From Helianthus annuus (lineage: Eukaryota > Streptophyta > Magnoliopsida > Asterales > Asteraceae), in assembly GCF_002127325.2 (NCBI RefSeq), contig NC_035433.2, positions 141,328,760 through 141,392,759 on the forward strand: a stretch of DNA of 64,000 nucleotides, read 5' to 3'. A model generated the notes under the pieces. The model was not told the DNA's origin, searched no databases, and saw only the letters and a list, made by a program, of their open reading frames with translations. Of this stretch, positions 1-9,956 are shown in pieces. The translations under genes and the position numbers were made by a program. Numbering within the stretch: position 1 is the stretch's first letter; the number at the start of each line of letters is the position of its first letter.

Positions 1-972
1 ATGCCAAAACCATAAATCATTCGACATCACCGCTTCAAGTATGATGGTTGGTCTTTTGACGTCACCCCTAGCATACGCCCCTCGCAACTCTCTTGAACAA
101 TTTCTCCATTCGATATGTGTACAATCGATGCTACCGAGCATCCCTGGAAAATGCCATCTAGCCTCATGTGCGGCGTAAATACGTGAGATGTCGTGTCTCG
201 TCGGTTTACGTAAAAACTCTTTATCATACAGTTTAATGATCGTGTTACAAAAAATTGCAAACATTCAAAGTTATGTCCGACATAGCTAAGCATTTATCAA
301 ATTTATCTGGAGGGTTACCTGTCGCTAGTTGGCGAATGGCGGATGTGCATTTTTGTATCGGTGTGAAATTGCGTTTGCCCCTCCCGTCGTAACGTTCTTG
401 AAACTAGGGATGAGCATATGCCACCGAATACTGATCCCATACCGATCCCGATCCCGAAATACCGATACCGAATTTTTTCGGTATCCCATACGGTATCCAC
501 TTTTAGGCGTTTTCGGTATCGGTACGATACCGATACCGACCCTCAAAATACCGATACCGTACAGTACCGATACCGAACCGACATGTTTCGGTATCGGTAT
601 CGGTACCTAGTTTGGGTGAAATTCGGGATCGGTATTAGGTGGTATCGGTATCGGATACCGCTTTGCTCATCCCTACTTGAAACCATTCTTCGCTTGCTTC
701 GATGTCTCCAACTATTTTTAAAAATAAATTTTTGGTAAACGAAACCGATCCCTAAACGTTTCAGCATTGTAGACCGGATTTTCCACATAATAATCGTTCA
801 TTAACACTTCATTGGCATGTATACACGATCCACCATTTTCTTCTTTGGGTGGCTCGAACTTGCTTCAAGTGCGTTATACACCTTCTCGAAAAAATTCAAG
901 CATCTCATTGTTGGAAGACGTTTGGCTATCGCTATCCCTGTCCATCGGAAACAAATCCGCAGGAAATTCCAT
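1..972 (-). pseudogene. HARBI1-like Harbinger transposase pseudogene (partial)
   Basis: Transposases of this family pair with a Myb-like partner to cut and rejoin element ends. Reading leftwards from a plausible Met at 972 there is an N-terminal segment, then the conserved stretch around NDYYVENPVYNAETF (about 740-815), then after the MITE a block starting RYDGRGKRNFTPIQKCTSA (about 330-395), and then the catalytic-domain signature FPGMLGSIDC with the first acidic residue, followed by TIILEAV and NDLWFWH (about 1-150). The reading frame is broken by the 405-675 insertion, by several stops and by at least one frameshift near 260, so it is dead. The second and third catalytic acids would lie to the left of the window. 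Confidence 0.8.
405..675. mobile_element. hAT-type MITE made of GGTATCG repeats
   Basis: A 271-bp non-autonomous element with perfect 12-bp terminal inverted repeats, TAGGGATGAGCA at 405-416 and its complement at 664-675, flanked by an exact 8-bp target-site duplication CTTGAAAC (397-404 and 676-683). TIR shape and TSD length fit the hAT superfamily. The interior has no coding capacity. It is mostly iterated GGTATCG/CGATACC words in both orientations, so much of it can fold back. It sits inside the Harbinger transposase pseudogene, so it is younger than that copy. A relative with different internal words lies at 59002-59584. Confidence 0.9.
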
Positions 973-1269
973 TTGTGAAATATGTAGAATGTATGATATA
1001 TGTTTTTTTGTTGGTGAAATGGTATAAATTTATGAAGAATGTGTGAAATATATATAGATTGTTTAAGGGTTTTTTTGTTTTTGTTTTTTTTTAATTCCAA
1101 ACGGTCCATTCAACGGTCAAATGTCACAACGTTCCAATTTTTAAAATTTTTCAACGCGTGATGTGTGTAACACGTTTCAAATTTCACGCGTTATACAAAG
1201 GGGCGGCGGCGGTGTGCGTGATTGTTCCACGCGTGGTCCATGTCCCATAACGGGGCGCCCTGTCCCCCC

Positions 1270-2016
1270 TAATTGAACGAGATTTTGATGTTCGTGTTTA
1301 AGAAAATTAGCGTGTTCGTGTCAGTTTGTATTCCTTTGTCCGTTTAATTAACGGATACAAACAAATGCTTACGAACACAAACAAATGTTCATAAACACAA
1401 AATGAACACAAAAGGAAATAAACGAACACACACAATACATATATTAAGAGGTATAAGAGAATAATCTGTGTAGAGCAGAAAGCACGGGAGATGGAGCAAA
1501 TCTCAAAGAAAAGGATATATCGTTGGGTAAATAAGACATTACATAAAGGACCTTTTAGTAGGGAACTTTAAATTTGGTATGTTTTGTTGAATGTTAAAAA
1601 CTGAAAAAAAAAATATTGAAATTAAAGATGTAAATAACGTGTAAATAAAGATAATCAATGAAAGAACTGAAAATCACTAATGATGTGGATAGGAAGCACA
1701 AACATAAAATCCTCATCAAGGGATCAAGGTTATATGATATACTGGTCCACCTAACATGATCCCATTATTATATCACAAGTGATGTGGATAGGAAGCACAA
1801 ACATAAAATCAAAATGGATGCTTTGGGGGAAATGAGACAATAAAGAAACCACATGTTTTTAAACAAATGCAAGTATGTTGAAGAGGTTGCAAAGGCAAAA
1901 GATAAAAAGGTTTGGTGGCTTCTTTTTTCATCATAAAATGTATATTTCAATGCTATATAACCACATTTTTTTGATAAAAATAACAAATTATTGAATAAAT
2001 TTTAACATTAAAAAAT
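1270..2016. other. Intergenic DNA with GTTCGTGTTT-type repeats and a 31-bp direct repeat
   Basis: From 1270 to about 1440 the DNA is built of GTTCGTGTTT and AACGAACACAAA words in opposite orientations, a fold-back-prone composition with no visible coding or clear TIRs. The rest is AT-rich. A 31-bp direct repeat beginning TGATGTGGATAGGAAGCACA occurs at 1681-1711 and 1780-1810. Only the UGT-like relic at 1871-1920 is recognisable as former coding DNA. Confidence 0.5.
1871..1920 (+). pseudogene. UGT-like gene fragment (relic)
   Basis: About 50 bp on the plus strand reads KYVEEVAKAKDKKVWWL. This closely resembles the segment around EELAKVKDKKVW in the two minus-strand glycosyltransferases of this window, and the nucleotides match well too. 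No further UGT sequence was found on either side. It is probably a scrap of an inverted third UGT copy, or of a gene fragment moved by a transposon. It is short enough that chance cannot be fully excluded. Confidence 0.45.
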
Positions 2017-3519
2017 TTAAGATTCTTGGACAATACTATCTTGATTTGGTGGAGTTATGTTTTTGCCTAACATTTCGACAACATCTTGAATCATTGATCT
2101 CATATTAAGGTGAGATGAACCTCCATCCTCCATTGCCTTCTTTGCCATTTCTCCAAGTTCTCTACTTCTCTTTCTTCTTGCTTCACCTTCTTCTCCTTTG
2201 TCTAGTAGATCTTCTACTGATCGTTTAATGTCTTCTTTGTTCACCACCACTCCAAACTTATCTTGCTCTCCAACCATAACGGGAACCTCGGCACCAATCT
2301 TCACTCCAGTTTTCAAAACATCTACTATAAATCTTTCATTGATAAACTGGTCCGCAAAATGAGGCCATGTAACCATAGGGACTCCAGCTGAGATCCCTTC
2401 AAGAGTCGAGTTCCATCCACAATGTGTTACGAAACCTCCAACGGCTCGATGTGACAGAATCAATACTTGTGGTGCCCAACCCCGGATTATTAGCCCTCTA
2501 TCTTTCACCCTTTCTTCATATTCTTCTTCTATAAGCCATCTTTCGAGTTCCTCCGTTGCATGTCTTATGCACCATAAAAAGGGCTTCTTCGATGACTCCA
2601 ATCCCAAACCAAGCTCTATGTTTTGTTCGGTAGAAAGTCGTGCCAGACTTCCCAAACAAACAAAGATTACAGACTCTGGCTCCCTTGAATCCAACCACTT
2701 CAAACAATCATGTTCGCTAATGGCTCCCTTGCTTCCTCTCTCGGCTATATCTAGCAAATTTTTGTTGCATAGTGAAACCGGGCCAATACACCAAACCTTT
2801 TTATCTTTTACCTTTGCAAGTTCTTCAGCATAGTAAGGCTCCAACTCCTGAAAACTATTAACCACAATCCCATTTGCAGCTTCTTCCGCTTTTCGTATTG
2901 TTTCAAAATAAGCCGCTGTTTCCTTATCTTTTCTGCCCCAACTAGAAGCCTGCACTTTTGTGAGTTCAACGCGATCTGGAAGGCTAGGCAACACAAAATA
3001 CTCCGAATCAGAGACGATTTCATCTAATACATTAGTATTCATTGCAATGTGTATGCATAGGAACGTGAAGCATCCAGGTCCATGGAAAACAAGCCTTGGA
3101 ATATTAAGCTTTCGAGCTATCTCGTTTGTCCAAGGGAAAAGATTATCAGAAATGATGCAGCTTGGGGCTGGTGTTAGTCCGCGGAGCTTGTTCTCCGCGG
3201 GTTCCTCTAACATATTGGCAGCTATAAACAATTTAGGGAAAAGTTGAGCTGATGGAATCAAGTCAAAATTCTCACAACCTTCTGGTAAACCAACTTCAGT
3301 TGAAGGGAATTGGAGTTCAAGAAATTGAATCTTGAGCTTATCTTCGACTGCCCGAGCAATGACAGGTTTGAAACGGTTAGCATTAACAGGAGTCGTGACT
3401 ATGGTAACAGTGGAACCGCATTCGGCTAGTAATCGGGCTATGTCAACCATGGGTATCATATGGCCTTGAGCCATTAGTGGAAACAATACAAAGTGAAGGT
3501 CTGTGTGAAGAGAAGCCAT
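2017..3519 (-). CDS. UDP-glycosyltransferase, UGT73C-like (copy 1)
   Basis: A single-exon, 500-residue family-1 glycosyltransferase, the usual length, predicted to be cytosolic (no signal peptide). It should move a sugar, probably glucose, from a UDP-sugar to a small hydroxylated acceptor. The N-terminal acceptor domain holds the catalytic His20 (in LMAQGHMIPM) and its partner Asp125 (in CIISDN). The C-terminal PSPG box spans W348 to Q391 with WAPQ, HCGWNS, E374 and a terminal DQ, the ending usually linked to UDP-glucose use. The start at 3519 was chosen because it begins MASLHTDLHFVLFPL as in family members; an in-frame upstream extension of 51 codons looks like 5' leader. A TATA box lies about 55 bp upstream. 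The N-terminus and CNK/ERG region resemble the UGT73C group (scopoletin, flavonol, steroid or triterpenoid acceptors), but the acceptor cannot be predicted. The paralogue is at 24225-25721. Confidence 0.93.
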   Translation of the reverse strand: MASLHTDLHFVLFPLMAQGHMIPMVDIARLLAECGSTVTIVTTPVNANRFKPVIARAVEDKLKIQFLELQFPSTEVGLPEGCENFDLIPSAQLFPKLFIAANMLEEPAENKLRGLTPAPSCIISDNLFPWTNEIARKLNIPRLVFHGPGCFTFLCIHIAMNTNVLDEIVSDSEYFVLPSLPDRVELTKVQASSWGRKDKETAAYFETIRKAEEAANGIVVNSFQELEPYYAEELAKVKDKKVWCIGPVSLCNKNLLDIAERGSKGAISEHDCLKWLDSREPESVIFVCLGSLARLSTEQNIELGLGLESSKKPFLWCIRHATEELERWLIEEEYEERVKDRGLIIRGWAPQVLILSHRAVGGFVTHCGWNSTLEGISAGVPMVTWPHFADQFINERFIVDVLKTGVKIGAEVPVMVGEQDKFGVVVNKEDIKRSVEDLLDKGEEGEARRKRSRELGEMAKKAMEDGGSSHLNMRSMIQDVVEMLGKNITPPNQDSIVQES

Positions 3520-3574
3520 TGGATATTCTGAAGGTGGTAATTTGGTTGGTTCCTTGTGAGGCTTTAGGGGCGTG

Positions 3575-3583
3575 TTATATATA
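3575..3583 (-). promoter_or_regulatory. TATA box of UGT copy 1
   Basis: TATATATAA on the minus strand, about 55 bp upstream of the start codon at 3519, leaving room for a short 5' leader. The paralogue has the same arrangement at about 25769-25780, so the core promoter was probably duplicated with the gene. Confidence 0.6.
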
Positions 3584-3672
3584 CTTATCTTGTGTAATGC
3601 ATGCTTCAACATGCACCGCTTGTTGTGAATGTGGACGGTATTTGTCCATGCATCGCACCCGTAACCATGCAT

Positions 3673-4402
3673 CTCAGTTCACGACTCCCTGTATGTTTTT
3701 GTCCTTAATCGGCCAAAGGACAAGAATATGAAAAAGAGGAAAAGCACATTTCATGTTACAATATTTCTACTATTTAAGATACACACATTCATTTACATCA
3801 TTTCTACAATTTATATGTTTTGTTTTATATAAATATATGATTGTAACAATTTTATGTTGAATTAGATTTTCTTTAATTTATTGTAATCCAACAAAAACTT
3901 TGTTTGTTCATGTCGTTTAGTTATACTCTTGAGATGAGGTAATTAGTAATTTTGTTAGTAAATTTAAAACACTTGATTTATTTAATAAAATAGTACTAAT
4001 GTTCAATTATCTGAGGTTGACAGGACCAATTTTTTTATATTGTATCTCAACAAATATATGATAACTGGGAAACACAAATTTATAAAAAAGAAAACTATTA
4101 CATGGCAAGTTAATGAGAAATTAGTAAAATTTTATAGCTTTAAATTAAAATTAAGTTACTAAATAAATGTCATAATTTGACATTCGCCATTCATCTATTT
4201 TACAGTTAAAAAAACTCAACTAATTCGCAAAATTTTGCGAAAATATGAGCGTTCTACTGTAGTTTACATTTATATTCTTTCATATTTCAATACTTTATCC
4301 AGTAAAGAAAGTTGGATGACATGACTTAACCGAGCTAAAAAAATTAATAATGGTTGATATAAATCCCTCTTGATAGACATAGAAAACCAAAAATATGAAA
4401 CC
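3673..4402. other. AT-rich intergenic DNA, nothing recognised
   Basis: Upstream of UGT copy 1. Very AT-rich, with no open frame, TIR pair or known repeat visible by eye. It may hold distal regulatory sequence of the UGT gene. Confidence 0.5.
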
Positions 4403-4405
4403 TTA

Positions 4406-4628
4406 AGGGGTAGGGGTGGTCATCATTCACTCATAACTTTCAATCAAGTTCCGTCACGTCATCAAGCTACTCCATCACTATGGATTTTACTGGAAATGCA
4501 CATCACTCACCACAACACCCAACAATTTCCCTCAAAACCAACAATTTCCCTCACCACCCAACACTTCTTCACGCGTTAAAAAAAATAACGCGTTTTAACT
4601 TTGACGCGTTATAAACACTAGTGGCAGC

Positions 4629-4661
<33 letters not shown>

Positions 4662-4705
4662 TATAACTTGTTATAGGGGCTGATCACTCACCACCCCGGG
4701 TCCCC
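4406..4705. mobile_element. Harbinger-type MITE with internal poly(T)
   Basis: A 300-bp non-coding element between TTA at 4403-4405 and TTA at 4706-4708. The ends are imperfect inverted repeats (AGGGGTAGGGGTGGT on the left against GGGGACCCGGGGTGGT read inwards from the right). The interior has repeated ACGCGTT words and a 30-T run at 4631-4660. The GACGCGTTATA and GGCAGCGG words resemble the non-coding end of the Harbinger element at 1-1269, so it may be a deletion derivative of that family. The TIRs are not exact, so the family assignment is tentative. Confidence 0.6.
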
Positions 4706-4874
4706 TTATAATTAAGGAAAAAATTCATGGGTAATTAACCTTAAGTGTAACTAGTTAAGTTAAATATATATTTCTGGAAAAAATTAATGGAATTATGTTT
4801 GACTTCTAACTTATGTAATAATGATACTTTGTGATTCTACAATAGTAACATCTTTAAAACTATTGGTTAAGTTG

Positions 4875-7800
4875 TTTTTTTTAACGGTCGACAAAAATTT
4901 TCTTTATTGTAGTAAGACGCTACCCACCAAATTTACAAGATGTTCAACACCAAATACAATAATCGGTTACATTAATACTAACTACCAAGGTTAAACCGAC
5001 TCCAATCCTCCCAAGATAAAGTCGCCATTCTTGATCTATTCTTGACCCAAAGGTACGCTATTGCTTTAATCTCAACCAGCATCTTCATAGAGTTTGGAAC
5101 TATTTGTCTGAAAACGGCCTCATTCCTATTCTTCCATAAGTTCCAAAACGTCACCAACACGACTGCATGTAGTGCTTTCCTCATTTTCCTTGAACCTGAG
5201 CTTGTTTCATGCAAAGTGAGAAGGTCATTTATACCAAAAGCAAAAATTGACACGACACCCTGCTAAATTCTGCCAAATCATCTGTGCAAACTGACACGAA
5301 ACAAAGATGTGTTCACTCGTTTCAATACAGTCTCCACATAACACACACGTTTGATCTAATACCGGCACATTCCGAACTGATGGCGCATATTTGGTTGGTA
5401 GTCGCTCCATATCTGCCCGCCAAGCCAAAAAACCAACTTTTTTCGGAACCCAATTGTTCCACTCAAATATTCTCCCGGGCCGTATACGGTTAATTGAACT
5501 AAGAATTTTCTTTAAACTAGCAACATTAAAGATACCATTCGGTTCATACTTCCAAGCCCATCCATCAGTTCCAGTTGTCAAGACCAAACCACCAATCAAG
5601 TTTCTAAGTTGCTGTAACTGGATCGCTTCTACACCATCAGATATGGGCCGAACCCATGCCCAACTGTATTTAATTTCAAACTGCCCAGCTTTCATTTGAT
5701 CTGCTACCACACAAGTTTTATCTTTTTCAACTTTAAATAATTCTGGAAACTTAAGATAAAAGGGGATTGAATCTGCCCAACAATCCAGCCAAAAGGAAAC
5801 GTTTTTACCACTTTCTGAAACTGCTGACATCGCTTGTTTCAGGTCAATATCGGCTAATAGTAAAAGCTGTTGAATACTAATAATATTTTTCCAAGGCCCT
5901 GCAATAGAAACTTTACCTGGAGTATCATTCCATACCCTTGAGTTATGATGAATCGCCCAGATTACTCTTCGCCACAAAGCTTTTTTTTCCGTTTTAAACC
6001 GCCACCACCACTTTGCTAACATGGCTAAATTCGCATCTCTGAGTGAACCGAACCCCAACCCCCCGTACTCAACCGAAGCAATTGTTTTTCCCACGCCACC
6101 TGGTTCATTTTGGCTTTTTCTTCCGAGCCTCCCCAAAAGAAAACCCTTCTAATCTTATCCAACGAATCAATAACTTTTAACGGGGCCTTAAACAATGAAA
6201 AATAATATGTTGGAAGCGAGTTCAATACCGATTTAATAAGTGTTATTCTCCCACCATATGATAAGTTTTAGCTTTCCATAACGAAAGTCTATTCTTGAAT
6301 ATTTCAACAACCGGTTTTCAATTTCGAGCAAGATTCATATTAGCACCTACTAATAAACCGAGATGTTTAAACGGGAATGTACCTTGTTTACAATTCAATA
6401 AGGAAGCCATTATTTCAACATCTTGATCTTCCACCCCAATCCCATAGATACTACACTTAGCAAGGTTTATTTTTAAACCTGAAGCTAAGTAAAAGCACCG
6501 CATCATTCTTCGTAGATTGTTAACATTTGGCTCGGACCATTCGCCAATGAACATCACGTCATCTGCATAAATCAAATGAGACACCAAAGGGCCACTGGTG
6601 GAAATATTAATCCCCTTAAATAGACCAATAGAAGTAGCCTGTCTCATCAAACTTTTTAATGCTTCCATAACAATAACAAACAAAAACGGAGATAACGGAT
6701 TTCCCTGACGAAGCCCACGTGAACAATCAAATTCTCTAGTCGGTGAACTATTCACCAAGACAGAAGCTCTAGCCGAATACAAAGTAGCCATCACCCATGT
6801 TCTCCACCTACTCGGGAAGTTGATTTGAGCCATAATCGAGTTAAGAAATGCCCAATTAACAGAGTCATACGCCTTATTAATGTCGACTTTAAAGTACATC
6901 CCACTTTTCTTGTTCTTCTTTAGTCACCTAAACAACTCATTGAGGATTAATGGGCCATCCATGATATTTCTTCCCACGAAAAATGCTGATTGTTTTTCCG
7001 AGATCAACTTCCCCATCACCCCTTTTAGCCGATTTACTAGTACTTTTGAAATCAATTTGTTTATTACACCAATAAGACTGATTGGCCTAAAGTTCGCTGG
7101 GCCAATCGGGTCTTTTATTTTAGGGATTAAAGCAATAAAAGAGGACGAACAACATTTACTCAAAGAACCCTCCTCGAAGAATTTATTGAACAGTTTAATG
7201 AAATTCTCCTTGAGGCCCGATCAACATCTCTTAATAAACTTAAGGTTAAACCCATCCGGGCCAGGACCTCGATCGCCTTCACATTCCCAATCTACTTCTT
7301 TAATTTCCTCCATGGAAAACGGACACTCCAGCAGGGTAGCCTCATGATCAGAAATGGTAGCCAAATTCGGGAATACCAATTCCGGTCTATTAGCCATCGG
7401 TTACACTGGTGACGGAAGAACTCATACAAGGTCTCTTTAATAACAAGTGGGTTTGTAACCCAACCACCATCTATCATTAACCTGTTCAGTCTGTTCGTGC
7501 TGATATTAGAATTGATAATATGATGAAAAAAAGAGGAATTTTCATCACCATCTATAGCCCATCTTGATCTGGATTTCTGCCGAATATCTAACTGTTTCAT
7601 TCTGTCCCACTCTGCCATATAACTTTTACATTCCATTCTTTCAGCCAATTCTTCATCAAGAAGCGTTCTTTCCTCCGCCAACCTTTCAATACTAGCCAAC
7701 CTACTCTTTTTTCTGCCATATAACCCATCCCTTCTTTCCTTTTCTGTAGCCAGGATTTTATATTATTTTTTAACCACCGAAGCTTAATGGCTAAAGCAAT

Positions 7801-8475
7801 ATCTTTAGGTCCCGAAAAGGAAAAAAATTCACATTTATGTAAAACATACTCCAAAAATCCGGGGTATTCAAACCAAGAATTAAAGAATCGAAATGGAATA
7901 TGTCCGAAATCAGTCTGGAGGGTAGATAAAACAATTGGCCGGTGGTCTGATGCTTCGCGATCTAAAGCAATCACTAATGCGTTAGGCCAGTTCTCCATAA
8001 AGCCTAGACAAACTAGGAATCGATCCAGTTTGCTCAATTTCCTACCGTTGTCTAAAATATAAGTAAAATTGCCCCCACCCATATTATATTCCACCAATCC
8101 AGCCGAGATAATGAACTGATTAAAAGCATCAGCATTTGCTTCAATAAACTCAGAATTCATACGCTCACTAGCGTTCCGTACCTCGTTAAAATCTCCCATA
8201 ATAACCCATAGCCCTTGTATCGAGTTCCTAACCCCCCAGAATTTCCATCCAGACGGCCCTCCTACTAACCGCATCATTTGGCGCATAAACATTTATCAAA
8301 TTAATTCTACACCCAGTTTGTACTAGCTTACCCGAGACCACAATAAAGTTCCTATTGTGAATTAAATTAACACACCTGAAAACAGCTAGGCACCATAGAC
8401 AAGCGAGACCACCCGATCTTCCTTGCGAGTTCACTGCAGCCATCTTATACTCAGCCCTACCCCAGAATTGACTTG
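4875..8475 (-). mobile_element. L1-type LINE, 3' three-quarters (split by SIRE copia)
   Basis: A non-LTR retrotransposon on the minus strand. It ends at 4875-4882 in a short T run that is its poly(A) tail. The remaining order is endonuclease, reverse transcriptase and C-terminal zf-RVT-like region. Its 5' part continues at 19744-20275 on the far side of the SIRE copia insertion, whose 5-bp duplication ACTTG (8471-8475 and 19739-19743) marks the break. No LINE target-site duplication was identified. The 3' end style (poly-A tail preceded by a TTTTGTCGACCGTT-like end) resembles that of the second LINE at 20802. Confidence 0.85.
4978..8475 (-). pseudogene. LINE ORF2 pseudogene: endonuclease C-half, reverse transcriptase, zf-RVT
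   Basis: ORF2 nicks the target and primes reverse transcription there. The pieces are: the endonuclease with MGDFNEV and the SDHRPI motif (about 7800-8290); the RT with DINKAYDSVNWAFL, the GLRQGNPLSPFLF block and the catalytic YADDVMF (about 6318-6899, upstream RT parts to 7163); and the C-terminal zinc-binding region with VLCGDCIETSEHIF (about 5260-5430) and a tail ending at 4978. The catalytic motifs survive, but the frame changes at least six times and several stops occur, so it cannot make a full protein. The first part of the endonuclease is at 19744-19887. Confidence 0.87.
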
Positions 8476-9112
8476 TGTTGGTGCACTTGTGTCTGTACTT
8501 TGTCTGTATTCGGTCTGATATAAACGATGTCCTGATTTGTATTGTAAGTTGACCAAGTCAACCATCCTCCGGTTTGACTTGGACAACAGTTGAAAGATGT
8601 TCTGATCGAAGGATAGCCTCGAAGGATACACCTGATCCTTCGAGGTGATCGAAAGATATGGTTCGACCATGGTTCGACCATTAGACCTCGAAGGATGATC
8701 CTTCGAGGTCCATGCTGATCTTTCGTGTAACATGTGGTCGACAGATGATCCTTCGGACCATCTGTCGAATCCTTCGAGCAGACCTGCTGAGCTGGGTATA
8801 TATACCCATGCATGTGTTGAGTGTTAGTTAGTTCTGCCATTTTCACACACCCGAGAGATAGAAGCTTAGAGAGCATTCTGCCCAGAACTCACTCACACAC
8901 TTAGAGAGTTTATAGAACACTTCTGTAAACATTGAGCTTGTAACCGAAACCCTCATTGCATTAATACGACTAGTGTTAATCGGTGAATCTTTGTGTGTTT
9001 GTTTCTCTACTTGCTACTAACTCGGTTTGCTTGCTAGCTTGGATTCCGCACTCGCTAGTAGGTTTGTCTAACAAGGTTTAGGTTCGTAATCCTCCGCGAA
9101 AAGGGACCTACA
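8476..9112 (+). repeat. 5' LTR of SIRE copia
   Basis: Begins TGTTGG and ends CCTACA, giving the canonical TG...CA ends. It contains clustered TCGAAGGAT and TCGAAAGAT words in both orientations (about 8605-8785) just upstream of a TATA box. Open frames on its minus strand recur in the 3' LTR simply because the LTRs match, and they are not genes. Confidence 0.95.
8797..8804 (+). promoter_or_regulatory. TATA box in SIRE 5' LTR
   Basis: TATATATA inside the palindrome GGGTATATATACCC. It lies downstream of the TCGAAGGAT cluster and about 315 bp before the LTR end, a normal place for the LTR promoter. The same site occurs in the 3' LTR near 19423. Confidence 0.6.
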
Positions 9113-9114
9113 AG

Positions 9115-9127
9115 TGGTATCAGAGCC
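9115..9127 (+). other. Primer binding site, initiator tRNA-Met
   Basis: TGGTATCAGAGCC, the plant initiator tRNA-Met complement, starts two bases after the LTR end. This is where minus-strand DNA synthesis would start. Confidence 0.9.
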
Positions 9128-9489
9128 TCGCTCTTTACCTTGTTTAAAACCGGGTTTTTACAAGTTGTGGTGTGTTGAAACACCTGGTTTTGCACCTGTT
9201 TTTTACTAAGTTTCTTGCATTTTCTTTGAGTAAAAACGTGTCTAAACTAACCGGGAGTGTTCAGGTTGGGTTGGGTAACATAAAAATTGGTTTTTAGAAA
9301 ACCTTGTGTTTTCCGGTGGTATTCCGGTGTGTTTCCGGTGACTGAACTTGAGGATAAGGTTTTGCCTTTTTGGGTATAATTTTTGAAAGTCAAAAAGTTT
9401 GGTGGAAAGTTGTGCAGAAACATCCTTTCTGCCGAAAGCAACTTCACCAACCCCTGTCACCTTTTCACCAACCTTTCACATCAGATCAG

Positions 9490-9930
9490 ATTGTGTCAGA
9501 GCTCTCGAAAGATATCTTTCGACATCGAAAGATCATCCTTCGATATCTTTCGATCAAGGAGGGCTCGAAAGATTTATATCCTTCGACCCATCCTTCGAAG
9601 TCTGAAACATATCCTTCGACAGAGGAATCTTTTCGAAAGATTAGTGTCCGAAAGATTAGGATCCTTCGTATTGGTGAATCTTTCGAGATCTGTTATTCGA
9701 AAGATAAAGAGTTAACTCGAAAGATAAGGATCTTTCAAAAAGGAATCCTTCGAGCTCTTGAATCCTTCGAAGTCATTGTTTGAGAGTCAACAGTAATCTT
9801 TCGAATACTGTTGATCCTTCGAACAATAAATCGATCTTTCGACTGTGGTCAGTTTATTGCTAACAAGTTTCTGTGATTTCAGATCCTTCAACCAGGATCC
9901 TTCGGCTGTGTATCTTTCGGATCATTCTTA
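9490..9930 (+). repeat. Leader array of TCGAAAGAT / ATCCTTCGA words
   Basis: Between the primer site and gag, the leader holds roughly twenty copies of a short word, TCGAAAGAT or TCGAAGGAT, in both orientations and irregularly spaced. The same words occur in the LTR upstream of the TATA box. The copies can pair with one another in the RNA, and they could also be protein-binding sites. Confidence 0.75.
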
Positions 9931-9956
9931 CTTAGCATTTATTTTGCTTATCTATC

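Larger units (their letters stand above)
1..1269 (-). mobile_element. PIF/Harbinger DNA transposon, right part, decayed
   Basis: The minus strand carries pieces of a PIF/Harbinger (HARBI1-like) DDE transposase, and the element continues off the left edge. Its outer end is probably the C-rich run ending near 1269, followed by TAA at 1270-1272, which fits the TWA target-site duplications of this superfamily. The non-coding end (about 1130-1269) is rich in ACGCGT and GGCGGC words, a style shared with the MITE at 4406-4705. A 271-bp hAT-type MITE interrupts the coding part. The matching left terminus is outside the window, so the boundary is inferred from one side only. Confidence 0.7.

Noticed and set aside
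315..788. Overlapping open frames on both strands reading YRYRYR- and IGIGIG-type repeats
   Set aside because: They are translations of the GGTATCG words of the hAT-type MITE, open in many frames because of the repeat, not genes.
2567..2833. Plus-strand open frames inside the UGT genes (also 2960-3247, 24730-25032)
   Set aside because: Shadows of the highly coding minus strand, equivalent in both paralogues, without protein-like features of their own.
8431..8876. Minus-strand open frames repeated at 19036-19502
   Set aside because: They lie in the two LTRs of the SIRE element and recur only because the LTRs match. No domain and no independent support.
9115..9127. tRNA-Met-like sequence (also at 33755)
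   Set aside because: Only the short 3'-end complement is present, right after an LTR. It is a primer binding site, not a tRNA gene.
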